From assembly GCA_031271685.1 (NCBI GenBank), contig JAISVH010000102.1, positions 1-37,960 on the forward strand: a DNA stretch of 37,960 nt, in the 5' to 3' direction. A model generated the notes under the pieces. It worked only from the letters and a program-made list of their open reading frames with translations. It had not been told where the DNA came from and made no database searches. The DNA is from Eubacterium sp. (GTDB lineage: Bacteria; Bacillota; Clostridia; Oscillospirales; Ruminococcaceae). The translations under genes were made by a program, and so were the position numbers. Shown piece by piece: positions 1 through 7,494 of the stretch (its first letter is position 1; each line of letters starts with the position of its first letter).

Positions 1-22
1 TAGCTGAGCTGTATTGCCTTAA
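1..22 (+). repeat. Right end of a family A repeat, cut by the window edge
   Basis: The first bases (gagctgtattgccttaa at 6-22) match the right terminus of the ~180-bp family A element seen complete at 15924-16097 and 24097-24276. The rest of the copy would lie outside the window. Confidence 0.6.
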
Positions 23-23
23 C

Positions 24-127
24 TATAGTCAGCATGTATGATCGTTTAACTTTAAATTTATCAAATTTAAAGTTAAACGATCATAACCCATCGCCTAAGA
101 GGAGGGGACACGAACGCGGTTATAATA
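24..127 (-). repeat. Family B mosaic repeat (copy B1) with a perfect 22-bp hairpin
   Basis: Positions 38-59 and 63-84 are perfect reverse complements (22 bp) around a 3-nt loop. Next to it (85-127) is the GC-rich header module (gcctaagagg core, then aacgcggttataat), and on the other side gtcagcat at 31-38. Read on the minus strand the order is header, palindrome P, atgctgac, the same order as in the copies at 8901 and 19663. Confidence 0.75.
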
Positions 128-166
128 TTTTTAATGTTGAAGATTTGGGAAAAATGACTAAAATTA

Positions 167-195
167 TTGACAAAACTTTTTTTTGATGTTATAAT
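167..195 (+). promoter_or_regulatory. Promoter of the tRNA-Gly gene
   Basis: A consensus -35 TTGACA (167-172) and a consensus -10 TATAAT (190-195) are 17 bp apart. Transcription would start near 202, a few bases before the mature tRNA 5' end at 209. Confidence 0.85.
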
Positions 196-208
196 ATTAA
201 AAAATATT

Positions 209-282
209 GCGGGTATGGTTTAATGGCAAAACATCAGCTTCCCAAGCTGAGGACACGGGTTCGATTCCCGTTATCCGCTCCA
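209..282 (+). tRNA. tRNA-Gly (anticodon CCC)
   Basis: The 74-nt sequence folds as a cloverleaf. The acceptor stem gcgggta pairs with tatccgc through one G-U pair. The anticodon stem tcagc/gctga encloses the loop ttCCCaa, so the anticodon is CCC (reads GGG, glycine). The T arm carries the usual ggTTCGAttcc. CCA is encoded at 280-282. A strong promoter lies directly upstream and an intrinsic terminator downstream, so this appears to be a single-gene transcript. Confidence 0.95.
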
Positions 283-292
283 TCATTTCTTC

Positions 293-336
293 CCGCTAAA
301 CCGTATGAACACTGGGTTTGCGGGGTTTGTTTTTTT
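293..336 (+). terminator. Intrinsic terminator of the tRNA-Gly gene
   Basis: CCGC-t-AAACC (293-302) pairs with GGTTTGCGG (315-323) with one bulged base, and a run of seven T follows at 330-336. It begins 11 nt after the encoded CCA. Confidence 0.75.
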
Positions 337-379
337 GATGTTAGGATATGTGATGCAGAATGAGTGCTTGATATCATTT

Positions 380-431
380 TATAGTTGGTCAGTTTAAAAA
401 CCCTTTAGGGATTTTAAATTGACTGACTATA
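380..431. repeat. Family D near-palindromic repeat (copy D1)
   Basis: A 52-bp near-palindrome runs from tatagttggtcag to ctgactata with the core ccctttaggg at 401-410. The same outer arms occur around 19852-19984, and related arms near 795 and 17812. It overlaps the 3' end of the minus-strand gene at 414-728, supplying its last residues and stop codon. As RNA it would form a strong hairpin. Confidence 0.7.
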
Positions 432-728
432 TAAGCTCTGCATTATTCCCGTCATACGAAGAACCAAAATGGCCAAAATCGCCAGATTCGCGAGGACGGA
501 GCCAAAAATAATCGCAAAAGGGAACGTAAAAATTTTATAACCCGCTTTGTTGTAACTCGCCCGAAGTCGTTTGCCGCGATACCTAATTGCAGACATGACC
601 GTTATGACCGTCAACGCGAATTGAACCGTTATGCTCACGATCCTCAATTCGGCGGGCAATTCATAATTGGACCAACAAAAATAGTTGAATAAAGACGCCG
701 CTCCGGTCAATAACGCAAGCACTAACAT
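414..728 (-). CDS. Small hypothetical membrane protein
   Basis: A 104-residue protein with three likely membrane segments (about residues 1-19, 29-47 and 68-92) separated by a short basic loop (residues 49-64, RYRGKRLRASYNKAGYK). I do not recognise a family. The ATG at 728 is preceded by a purine-rich AGCGGAGAG at reasonable spacing, which supports it as a real start. The last codons (SQSI and the stop) fall inside repeat D1, so the present C-terminus may have been created by insertion of the repeat. It is a single gene on the minus strand, separated from rpsR by repeats and a terminator. No function is proposed. Confidence 0.6.
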   Translation of the reverse strand: MLVLALLTGAASLFNYFCWSNYELPAELRIVSITVQFALTVITVMSAIRYRGKRLRASYNKAGYKIFTFPFAIIFGSVLANLAILAILVLRMTGIMQSLYSQSI

Positions 729-794
729 AAAATCACTCTCCGCTTAAATATTGCCTGAATTTATTGCTGTTCCAAGCTTTTGTGCGATGTTATA

Positions 795-895
795 GCGGGT
801 CAGTTTAAAAACTTTAAATGCGTTTTTAAAAATGCTATAACCGCGTTCAAGTCCCACGCCGCTTTCGTTATTCGTTTTGCGGGGGGGTCATGCAC
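795..895. repeat. Fragments of family D, C and B repeats
   Basis: Positions 795-845 (tatagcgggtcag ... aaaaatgctataac) combine a family D-like left arm with a family C-like right arm. They are followed by ccgcgttcaagtcccacgccgc, a degraded header module of family B. Together with the flanks they fill the gap between the small membrane protein gene and rpsR. Confidence 0.5.
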
Positions 896-896
896 G

Positions 897-933
897 AAAA
901 AACAAAAACCCATCATTTAGGTGGGTTTTTTAT
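897..933 (-). terminator. Terminator of the rpsF-ssb-rpsR operon
   Basis: AAACCCATC (906-914) and GGTGGGTTT form a hairpin with a small loop. Read on the minus strand, the stem is followed by T-rich gtttttgtttttt. The T-run on the other side means it may work in both directions. Confidence 0.8.
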
Positions 934-955
934 TAATCAGATAAAAAGCCGTTTA

Positions 956-1213
956 TTAATCTGAAGCGTATGGAATAAGTGCAACCTGTCTTGCCTTTTT
1001 TATCGCCGATGTAAGCTCCCTTTGGTGGTAGGCGCAAGCCCCCGTAACCCTTCGTGGTAAAATCTTTGAACGCTCGGTCATGCATTTTTTTAGTCTGCTT
1101 ACATCTTTATAATCAATAAACTCGGCACGGTCAACACAAAACTGACACACCTTTTTGCGTGCTCTTTTCATGGGTCTGCCGCCTTTATCGAACGGCTCTT
1201 TCCTTTCGGCCAT
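956..1213 (-). CDS. rpsR: 30S ribosomal protein S18
   Basis: An 85-residue S18, the small-subunit platform protein that forms a heterodimer with S6. The family signature is clear: [36 protein letters not shown] and the C-terminal [22 protein letters not shown]. Start: the open frame extends six codons upstream to 1231, but the ATG at 1213 has GAGGAG about 7 nt before it and gives the usual MAERKE-type N-terminus, so 1213 is chosen. It is the last gene of the classic rpsF-ssb-rpsR operon, 44 nt after ssb, and is followed by an intrinsic terminator. Confidence 0.96.
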   Translation of the reverse strand: MAERKEPFDKGGRPMKRARKKVCQFCVDRAEFIDYKDVSRLKKCMTERSKILPRRVTGACAYHQRELTSAIKKARQVALIPYASD

Positions 1214-1257
1214 TATATTTACTCCTCTCATTAATTTTAAATGTTATAACATATCTG

Positions 1258-1746
1258 TTAAAACGGATAGTCATCGTCTGTATCGCTCATATCTACAAAA
1301 TCCTGCGGTTCACCGCTAGACATAACGGGCGGCACCGAAACAGCTTCAGCCGGATGAGGGCCACCCGGATAGCTTGTCTGATAGCCGCTTTGATTTTGAT
1401 ATGAGCCGGCGGAATTAAACGAAGCTTTAGGCTCACCCGTAAAGCTTGCGTTGTCAACTACAATCTCAGTGACATTTCTGGTCTGATTGTTTTTGTCAAC
1501 ATACTGTCTTGTTTGCAGTTCGCCGTCAATCAATATCATACGTCCCTTGCCAAAATAACGGCTGATAAATTCGGCGGTTTGTCTCCATGAAACGACATCA
1601 AAAAAATCGGTTTTGCGTTCCTCTCCTTTTGCCGCAAAGCTACGGTCAACGGCAATGCGGAAAGATAACACCGAAACCCCGTTGGGAGTGGTTTTTAACT
1701 CAAGGTCGTGACAAATTCGCCCCATTAAAATAACTTTGTTATACAT
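1258..1746 (-). CDS. ssb: Single-stranded DNA-binding protein
   Basis: A 162-residue SSB. The N-terminal OB fold (about residues 1-105) carries the family features MYNKVILMGRICHDLELK, FRIAVDR, TDFFDVVSWRQTAEF, GRMILIDGELQTR and VTEIVVD. A Gly/Ser/Gln/Pro-rich flexible linker follows, then the acidic tip DDDYPF at the extreme C-terminus, the docking peptide for replication and repair partners. It binds ssDNA as a tetramer in replication, recombination and repair. Located between rpsF (15 nt gap) and rpsR, the standard Gram-positive arrangement that couples it to ribosomal protein expression. Confidence 0.97.
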   Translation of the reverse strand: MYNKVILMGRICHDLELKTTPNGVSVLSFRIAVDRSFAAKGEERKTDFFDVVSWRQTAEFISRYFGKGRMILIDGELQTRQYVDKNNQTRNVTEIVVDNASFTGEPKASFNSAGSYQNQSGYQTSYPGGPHPAEAVSVPPVMSSGEPQDFVDMSDTDDDYPF

Positions 1747-1761
1747 AAGCTGTCCCCCGCT

Positions 1762-2055
1762 TTATTTGCGAAGCGTCGTTAACGAACGCAAAACACCGTC
1801 GGTTATATTGATAACACGCTCAAATTCCTGAGGGAAATCCGGCTTACAGTTAAAGCAATAAACCACATAATAACCGTCATCTTCATAATTGATGGGATAT
1901 GCAAGCCTACGCTTGCCCCACTCATCAACACTTACGAGTTCCGCACCGTTTTTTATAAGGTCGGAAAATTTTTCAACTAAACCTTTAACGTTTTCATCGC
2001 CGTTGGCGAGAGAAAAGATAACCACAGCCTCATATTTTTCACTGGTTTTTGCCAT
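1762..2055 (-). CDS. rpsF: 30S ribosomal protein S6
   Basis: A 97-residue S6 with the ferredoxin-like fold signature YEAVVIFS, the LVEKFSDLIKNGAELVSVDEWGKRRLAYPINYEDDGYYVVY core and FERVINITDGVLRSLTTLRK. It forms the S6:S18 dimer on the platform of the 30S subunit. An open frame continues 40 codons upstream to 2175, but that extension is the 5' untranslated leader. The ATG at 2055 has a consensus AAAGGAGG about 7 nt upstream. It is the first gene of the operon with ssb and rpsR. The leader contains a structure expected to bind S6:S18 and mask the ribosome binding site. Confidence 0.96.
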   Translation of the reverse strand: MAKTSEKYEAVVIFSLANGDENVKGLVEKFSDLIKNGAELVSVDEWGKRRLAYPINYEDDGYYVVYCFNCKPDFPQEFERVINITDGVLRSLTTLRK

Positions 2056-2068
2056 TATTATACCTCCT

Positions 2069-2118
2069 TTTAGACTAATGTCCCACAGATTAGCTGTGAG
2101 CAAGGATAGCCGGCTAAA
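2069..2118 (-). promoter_or_regulatory. S6:S18-binding leader (feedback regulatory RNA) of rpsF
   Basis: On the minus-strand RNA, UUUAG (2118-2114) pairs with CUAAA (2073-2069), leaving a three-base CCG bulge (2113-2111). GCUA then pairs with UAGU, and CUCACAG (2100-2094) pairs with CUGUGGG (2088-2082) around the loop CUAAU. A CCG bulge below a hairpin is the known S6:S18 target that mimics the 16S rRNA site. The 3' arm directly abuts AGGAGG of rpsF, so folding or protein binding should hide the ribosome binding site. The pairing is seen; the regulation is inferred from the family. Confidence 0.7.
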
Positions 2119-2194
2119 TTTTGCCTGCATCTCATAGCACAACTTTACTCGAAAATAAACCGATAAAAACTTCATAAAATCTTTTTTATCAAAG

Positions 2195-2223
2195 ATTTTA
2201 CACTATTTTTCGGCCGTTTTCAA
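2195..2223 (-). promoter_or_regulatory. Proximal promoter of rpsF-ssb-rpsR
   Basis: On the minus strand, TTGAAA (2223-2218) and TAAAAT (2200-2195) are separated by 17 bp. A palindrome (taaaatctttg / aaaagatttta) overlaps the -10 and the start region. Confidence 0.65.
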
Positions 2224-2241
2224 AAGTTAATTGACTATAAC

Positions 2242-2270
2242 ATTTTATCACATTTAAAATAAGTTGTCAA
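2242..2270 (-). promoter_or_regulatory. Distal promoter of rpsF-ssb-rpsR
   Basis: On the minus strand, a consensus TTGACA (2270-2265), a 17-bp spacer and TAAAAT (2247-2242) preceded by an extended -10 TGA. It lies 47 bp upstream of a second promoter-like pair, so the operon probably has tandem promoters. Confidence 0.75.
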
Positions 2271-2286
2271 TGAAATTATCAAATTT

Positions 2287-2703
2287 TTACTGAAAAATTC
2301 CGGCAAGTATTTCAAATCCGCGTTCGGGAGACTCCACAAACATAACCGAGGCCTCCATGGGGCAAAGCCCCTCGCCGCTTCGATTTTTAATGAATTGTGT
2401 TTTTTCATCGAACACAACATATATATTGTGCTTTTTAAGCGTCTCAAGAGCCGGTTCACTTATTATGCCCGCATAAATCTCCGAGACTCTGCCATAAGCA
2501 AAAAGTAGCGCCGCGGCCTTTCCGATCACCCTGTCGCTGACTGAAGCCCTTTCAAGCAGAGACTTATCCGTGCGGAGCAAGCTTAATACCGGAGCAATGC
2601 CGTGAAGCTCTGACGTAAAAGTTTTTTTTTCGTTTATCGCGGCAAGGGTTAAATTATTATCAAGCATTATTGCCTTAGCTTTTTCTAAATGCTTTGTCAA
2701 CAA
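2287..2703 (-). CDS. DUF1893 family protein (deaminase-like fold)
   Basis: A 138-residue cytosolic protein matching DUF1893 by its pattern: DNNLTLAAINEKKTFTSELHGIAPVL at the N-terminus, SDRVIGKAAALLFAYGRV in the middle, then ISEPALETLKKHNI and the C-terminal IKNR...GLCPMEASV. From memory, the family's solved structure has a cytidine-deaminase-like fold, but the biochemical role is not established, and I do not assign one. The start is TTG (2703, or the adjacent TTG at 2700), preceded by AGGGGAGG. It overlaps the end of the ECF transporter gene by 29 nt, so translation is probably coupled. No terminator is visible before the rpsF promoters. Confidence 0.8.
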   Translation of the reverse strand: MLTKHLEKAKAIMLDNNLTLAAINEKKTFTSELHGIAPVLSLLRTDKSLLERASVSDRVIGKAAALLFAYGRVSEIYAGIISEPALETLKKHNIYVVFDEKTQFIKNRSGEGLCPMEASVMFVESPERGFEILAGIFQ

Positions 2704-3229
2704 TACCTCCCCTTTCTAATATGTATATTATAGGCGGGATTACCGCGATTTGCAGAATTATACCATATATACCGGTAATTGTGGCGTTTACCATAGCTAT
2801 CACTCCCGCACCCGCAACCTTAAACAAAGCGGCGGCGATTACAAGCGAAGCCGCATATACTCCTCTCCCAAAAATCATAGCGGAAATAAGAGAAATAAAA
2901 ACGCCGCGCTTTTTTACCCCAAACTCGGATTTAATTTTTTCATGAATAAATCCGCTAAAAAATCCATATGCCGCAAGTTCAAAAACCATGAATGGCAGGC
3001 GCGCCGCATCCGGCATACCCGTAGTTATAAAGCTTAGAAGAGGAGATAAAACCCCGATCGCCAAGCCGAAAATCGGACCCAGCAAAAAACCTCCCAACAA
3101 AACAGGCAGGTGCATCGGCAAAAAAAGCTTGCCAGCCGCTGAACCTCCAATCAAGTGCAGCCCTTGCGGCAATAATATAGCCATAGTGACAAGCAATCCG
3201 CCAAAGGTTAATTTCCTGATATTAGTCAT
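2675..3229 (-). CDS. ECF transporter substrate-binding (S) component
   Basis: A 184-residue integral membrane protein with about six hydrophobic segments. The N-terminal half carries the pattern LPMHLPVLLGGFLLGPIFGLAIGVLSPLLSFITTGMP, typical of vitamin and micronutrient S components of energy-coupling factor transporters. Such proteins capture the substrate in the membrane and borrow the shared EcfA/A'/T module, which is not in this window. The substrate cannot be read from sequence alone. The gene starts 5 nt after the aldo/keto reductase stop and overlaps the DUF1893 gene, so the three are likely co-transcribed. The ribosome binding site is weak, consistent with coupling. Confidence 0.85.
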   Translation of the reverse strand: MTNIRKLTFGGLLVTMAILLPQGLHLIGGSAAGKLFLPMHLPVLLGGFLLGPIFGLAIGVLSPLLSFITTGMPDAARLPFMVFELAAYGFFSGFIHEKIKSEFGVKKRGVFISLISAMIFGRGVYAASLVIAAALFKVAGAGVIAMVNATITGIYGIILQIAVIPPIIYILERGGIVDKAFRKS

Positions 3230-3234
3230 AAATG

Positions 3235-4365
3235 TTATACCAACTCTTCCTCAAATAATTTTCTGAGCAATTTTAAATCTTTTATTATTTCTATGCGCTG
3301 AGGGCATATTTTCTCGCATTCGCCGCATTCCCGGCAATTGTGTGGCTTTTTGGATTCCGGCAACTCATTTTTCCATGCCCAAATCGCACCGGATTTGTTG
3401 TGATAGATACCGTAATCGTTAAATATCCTGAAGCATCTCTGAATATCTACTCCGGCTGGACACATTTTGCAATATCCGCACTTGGTGCATTGATTATAGC
3501 CTCGAGTTTTAAGTTTTTCAGCTGCATCTTCAACGGTATTAAGCTCAATTTCGTTGAGCGGTTTAAAATTATTGAAGGTGTTCAGATTATCTTCTACCTG
3601 AGAAAGGTCGGACATTCCGCTGAGTATAAGTTTCGCGTCCGGCAGGCTTGCCGCCCATCTCAAAGCCCAAGAGGCCGTTGACGCTGAAGAATCAATTCGG
3701 TGAAAGCCATCTGTTATCTCGGAGGGTAAAGCGGCAAGCCTGCCGCCTTTTACCGGCTCCATAATAAAGACTGGAATTCCCAATTCTCGCGCCAAATTAT
3801 ACCCTTTGATGCCGGCCTGATGCTCTTTGTCCATGTAATTCAGCTGTATTTGGCAGAAATCCCAGTCGCGAAAGCGCAAAATTTTCTCAAACACGGCGTA
3901 ATGATCGTGAAACGAGAAGCCCAGGTTTTTTATCTTTCCCTGTTTTTTAAGATTTTCAACAAAGTCTACAATACCAAAATCTAGCATTTTTGACCAAGTG
4001 TAATCACCTAAAGAGTGAATCAGGTAAAAGTCTATATAATCGGTATTTAACCTTTGCAGCTGGGTTTTGAAAACACTCTCGGCATCTTCGGTTGATTTTA
4101 TCTGCCAAGCAGGCAGTTTTGTAGCTATATAATAGCTTTCACGCGGATATTTTAGGAGCGCCTCGCCTAAAAAAACTTCGCTTTCACCTTCATGATAGAC
4201 ATATGCGGTGTCAAAGTAATTGACCCCTGATTTATAGGCCTTGTCAATCATTTGTCCTGCGTTCATGCGGTCTATCCTTCCGTTTGCTTCAAGAGGAAAC
4301 CTCATACAGCCAAAGCCTAACAATGACAGGTTTTCCCCGGTTTTTTCAAGCTTATTGTATCTCAT
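3235..4365 (-). CDS. Aldo/keto reductase with C-terminal 4Fe-4S ferredoxin domain
   Basis: A 376-residue protein. Residues about 1-280 are an aldo/keto reductase TIM barrel (LLGFGCMRFP, NYFDTAYVYHEGESEVFLGEAL, YYIATKLP, YIDFYLIHSL, IKNLGFSFHD). The C-terminal ~80 residues carry two cysteine clusters, CTKCGYCKMCPAGVD and CRECGECEKICPQ, predicting 4Fe-4S clusters. This fused subfamily is common in anaerobes; the physiological substrate is unknown. The start at 4365 has AAGGAGAT upstream and gives the usual MRYNKLEKTG; an in-frame start 7 codons earlier lacks support. It heads the operon with the ECF S component and DUF1893. Confidence 0.92.
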   Translation of the reverse strand: MRYNKLEKTGENLSLLGFGCMRFPLEANGRIDRMNAGQMIDKAYKSGVNYFDTAYVYHEGESEVFLGEALLKYPRESYYIATKLPAWQIKSTEDAESVFKTQLQRLNTDYIDFYLIHSLGDYTWSKMLDFGIVDFVENLKKQGKIKNLGFSFHDHYAVFEKILRFRDWDFCQIQLNYMDKEHQAGIKGYNLARELGIPVFIMEPVKGGRLAALPSEITDGFHRIDSSASTASWALRWAASLPDAKLILSGMSDLSQVEDNLNTFNNFKPLNEIELNTVEDAAEKLKTRGYNQCTKCGYCKMCPAGVDIQRCFRIFNDYGIYHNKSGAIWAWKNELPESKKPHNCRECGECEKICPQRIEIIKDLKLLRKLFEEELV

Positions 4366-4411
4366 AAAGCATCTCCTTAGTAACATCCAAGTATTAATTC
4401 AAAACGAAACT

Positions 4412-4535
4412 ATAGTTAAGGCAATACCGCACAACTCACGCTTAACGGATTGACGCACAAATCACTTGAGTATTCATCGCCAAACTTCGTTAATTTTATT
4501 AAATATCAACGGATATTCGCGGTAAAATCGCCGGT
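4412..4535 (+). repeat. Family A repeat, diverged right half (copy A5)
   Basis: The left terminus ttaaggcaataccgcac (from 4416) and the body cacttgagtattcatcgcc ... aaatatcaacggatattcgcgg match the other family A copies. The right terminus is missing; a different hairpin (GTCTGCC/GGCAGAC, 4541-4557) takes its place. Confidence 0.8.
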
Positions 4536-4575
4536 TTCTCGTCTGCCTGCGGCAGACAGCAGAAGCGAATACGAA

Positions 4576-4619
4576 ATATTAAACCGTCGAAACACAAACA
4601 TTTCGTTACGGTTTAATAT
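4576..4619. repeat. Long hairpin between the reductase and EAL genes
   Basis: ATATTAAACCGT (4576-4587) is perfectly complementary to ACGGTTTAATAT (4608-4619), with an inner CGAAA/TTTCG stem and a 2-nt bulge. It lacks a long T-run. A related sequence (gcggtttaatgtatac) appears near 20028, so this may be another dispersed family. The rest of the 4366-4859 gap holds family A copy A5 and the promoter of the next gene. Confidence 0.6.
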
Positions 4620-4697
4620 ATACAATTCTTATTTTATAACTTAAACGTCAAAAAGTCAAGCATAAAGGTTTAAATTTGTAAACTTTTTATTATTGGT

Positions 4698-4726
4698 TTG
4701 ACAATGCATATCGAATGTTGTATAAT
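4698..4726 (+). promoter_or_regulatory. Promoter of the EAL protein gene
   Basis: A perfect -35 TTGACA (4698-4703), a 17-bp spacer and a perfect -10 TATAAT (4721-4726). This predicts a leader of about 125 nt before the ATG at 4860. I do not recognise a known riboswitch in that leader. Confidence 0.85.
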
Positions 4727-4859
4727 GATACATATAAAAATATTAGTATAGATTCAAGATTTTGTTTAAAAACACCAATGATGTTAATCTAAAGTGAGAT
4801 ACTCGTGATTTATAAACGGCAACCTTTAGAAAACAATAAACTTCGCAGGGAGCAGAAAA

Positions 4860-7226
4860 ATGAAAATTTTTAAGCATATACCGGCGATTTTATGCGCTGT
4901 ATCAATATTATTTTTGATAATCGTTTCATACGCGCAGCCGTCATCCGGGAGATTTTCGCATGTAAGTACTTTTGACACTTCTTATTTATTGGCTCTTTTG
5001 TTTGTTATTATCGCAATTTTAATAACTTTTGCCGTAATTATTTTTAAGGAACGGCGAAATTATAAAGAGCACGCTTACAAGCTTGAAAATATTGATCTTT
5101 TGACAGGCGAGCGCAACTTGTTCTGCTTTATTAAAGAGGCAGGAGATATCCTTTTTAAAAACAAGCGCAGTGAATACACTGTCATGCAGATAAATATTCG
5201 CAACTTTAAATATATCAACGACATCTTCAGCACCTTTGAAGGCGATAAGCTCATTAAAAATATGGCTGAGAATATATCAAAACTATTGACTCCGGGGGAG
5301 ATACAAGCTCGCACTAACGCAGATAATTTTATAATATTGCTGCATCGCACCGAGTTTGAGCAGCTTCACATATTCTTTAACGAGCTTAAGGTTTTGGTTA
5401 GGAAAAGTTGCGGCGTTACTCTTGACGATATTATGGGCGAAATTTATTGCGGCATCTGTATTTTAGAGGATAATACCGATATCAATGACGCTGTTGAATC
5501 AGCGCATATCGCTCTTAGGGTCGCTGCGGAAAAAAAGATTAGCAGCGCTTTGTATGATGAACAGATGCGCAGCGATGCGCTTAAAGAGAGTGAAATTGTA
5601 AAATCAATGTACGATGCTATGCGTGAGGAGGAGTTTTGCTTTTATCTTCAGCCACAGCATTATCTTTTAGAGCAGGATAAGATTATGAGCGCGGAAGCGT
5701 TGGTGCGTTGGCGCAAGCCGGACGGCAGTATAGTCAGCCCCGGAGAATTTATTCCGATTTTTGAAAGAAACGGTTTTATAATTGAGCTTGACCGGTACAT
5801 ATTTGAGCAGGTTTGCAAGTTTATTTCATATTATATAAACGAGGATTGGTTTGAAAATCTGAGAATCGCTGTCAACGTATCAAGAATCGATATTTATAAG
5901 CGTGATTTTGTGGAATTTTATAAACAAACGAAAAATAAATACAATATCCCTGACGGAAGGCTAGAGCTTGAATTTACTGAAAGCGTAGCGTTTGAAGATT
6001 ATGAGACTTTTCAGCGAACGATACATACTTTAAAAGCAAATGGCTTTTATTGCTCTTTAGATGACTTTGGATCGGGCAGCTCATCGCTGAATGTGTTAAA
6101 AGAGCTACCGGTAGACGCCCTTAAAATGGATAGAAAATTTTTTATCGGAAGCAAGGGGAACCTGAAACGCAACAATTCGCTTATCGCCTCTGTTATTGCT
6201 ATGGCAAGGGGATTGGATATGGAGATAGTTGCCGAAGGAATAGAGGATGAGGAACAGATAGAATTTCTCCGAAAAATAGGATGCGGAGTCGTTCAGGGAT
6301 TTGTTTATTCAAAACCGCTTTGCGTTTCGGATTTTATTGAATACGCCAAAACTTATAGAGGATTCAATAAGACTTTTGATTTGGATTCATCCCTTTGCGC
6401 GGCAAATGAAAGTTTGAAATTTATGCCGCAAAAACCCGGAATTGATGATGTGTATCTTAAATATCTCTCAACTCTTAAAAATACCGAGATGATGGTTTGG
6501 GAGATAGATCTCAGGCATGATAAAATGAGGGTGGTATCAACCGGGGGCGGCAGGTTTTATCATAAAAATGCCGCGGGAAGATTTTCGGCGGAAATTTGCA
6601 GTTTTATGGACTCGCAGGTTAATCCTGAGGACAGACAGGATTTTTTTAAAACAGTATCCTTTGACAATATTATGCTGAGTTTTGAGCGTGGAGACGAAGA
6701 GGTTTCGCACGAATATTCCGGTATGGTTTATGACGATAAGATGCTTTGCCTTAAGGAAGAGTACCAAAGGTATATCTTAACATTTTGCCGGATAGGCAAC
6801 GCAAAAGAAAAGCCGACTATGGCGCTCGCCTTTTTCCGGCGAGCCGAAGCGCGTAAGGGTGAGCCGGTCAAACTTTCGCTTGCCTTAAAAAATTTAAGCG
6901 GAACTATTTATGAGGTAAATATCAAATCTCAGCAAATGCAGCTTATACAAAACAACTCGCTCAACGGCAATATTGCCAAGGATACAAATATGGAGAGCAA
7001 AGTAATGACTTTTTATAATAAATACATTCATCCTGACGATATAGACACGTTGATAATGTGGAGTTCTACGGAGGGGCTGAATAGTTTTAAGCATTCACCT
7101 TCTGAAATCACACGCTGTGAGTTTAGAAAAAAAGGGTTTGGCGACGTTTATGAGTGGTATTGCTCCACTATAATTAAGAACAACGCCGACAGCGATTTGT
7201 TTTTGATTTTAACACAGAAAATGTGA
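4860..7226 (+). CDS. Membrane EAL-domain protein with degenerate GGDEF (likely cyclic di-GMP phosphodiesterase)
   Basis: A 788-residue protein with two N-terminal membrane segments (about residues 8-26 and 42-64), then a GGDEF-fold domain (~75-235) whose signature is NADNF at residues 153-157, so cyclase activity is very unlikely. The EAL domain (~247-505) keeps its key motifs: EALVRW (E279), NVSRIDI, LEFTES, DDFGSGSSSL, KMDRKF and VAEGIE, so it should hydrolyse c-di-GMP. Residues ~525-788 appear to hold two PAS-like sensory units, the second with YIHPDDID. The start ATG has AGGGAG upstream. It has its own promoter and terminator and lies just upstream of the type IV pilus locus, a process often controlled by c-di-GMP. 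The link to pili is inferred. Confidence 0.9.
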   Translation: MKIFKHIPAILCAVSILFLIIVSYAQPSSGRFSHVSTFDTSYLLALLFVIIAILITFAVIIFKERRNYKEHAYKLENIDLLTGERNLFCFIKEAGDILFKNKRSEYTVMQINIRNFKYINDIFSTFEGDKLIKNMAENISKLLTPGEIQARTNADNFIILLHRTEFEQLHIFFNELKVLVRKSCGVTLDDIMGEIYCGICILEDNTDINDAVESAHIALRVAAEKKISSALYDEQMRSDALKESEIVKSMYDAMREEEFCFYLQPQHYLLEQDKIMSAEALVRWRKPDGSIVSPGEFIPIFERNGFIIELDRYIFEQVCKFISYYINEDWFENLRIAVNVSRIDIYKRDFVEFYKQTKNKYNIPDGRLELEFTESVAFEDYETFQRTIHTLKANGFYCSLDDFGSGSSSLNVLKELPVDALKMDRKFFIGSKGNLKRNNSLIASVIAMARGLDMEIVAEGIEDEEQIEFLRKIGCGVVQGFVYSKPLCVSDFIEYAKTYRGFNKTFDLDSSLCAANESLKFMPQKPGIDDVYLKYLSTLKNTEMMVWEIDLRHDKMRVVSTGGGRFYHKNAAGRFSAEICSFMDSQVNPEDRQDFFKTVSFDNIMLSFERGDEEVSHEYSGMVYDDKMLCLKEEYQRYILTFCRIGNAKEKPTMALAFFRRAEARKGEPVKLSLALKNLSGTIYEVNIKSQQMQLIQNNSLNGNIAKDTNMESKVMTFYNKYIHPDDIDTLIMWSSTEGLNSFKHSPSEITRCEFRKKGFGDVYEWYCSTIIKNNADSDLFLILTQKM

Positions 7227-7250
7227 CCATAGCTTATCAATCTAACTGCG

Positions 7251-7294
7251 TTTATGTCCCCCGCCTAAGAGGCTCCGCCGCAGATATTTGAAGC
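7251..7294 (+). repeat. Family B repeat, shortened copy (header joined to R module)
   Basis: gcgtttatgtcccccgccta is followed at once by gctccgccgcagatatttga. These are the two end modules of family B without the middle, suggesting an internal deletion. Confidence 0.6.
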
Positions 7295-7369
7295 AAAAAA
7301 CGACATGAGTCGCACACTATTTTTTCGTATCCGTTAAAGTGAAATTCTGCACTGTTAAAATTAATTATT

Positions 7370-7401
7370 ATAGGGGGCTTATTCGTCCCCTATGATTTTT
7401 T
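7370..7401 (+). terminator. Terminator of the EAL protein gene
   Basis: ATAGGGGGC pairs with GTCCCCTAT (one wobble) around ttattc, followed by gattttttc. It separates the EAL gene from the pilC promoter. Confidence 0.85.
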
Positions 7402-7494
7402 CGATTTATGTTTTTCACAAACTTTATTAGATAAAATAAAATCAATTTGTTAAAAACGCATAAATGTTGTGATGAATTTTTGTGGCTTTTTCAG

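Noticed and set aside
1762-2175. A longer S6 protein of 137 residues
   Set aside because: The first 40 codons cover the leader with the S6:S18 structure; the consensus ribosome binding site supports the start at 2055.
4450-4644. A 64-codon frame upstream of the EAL gene
   Set aside because: It is made of family A repeat sequence and the adjacent hairpin and has no coding signature.
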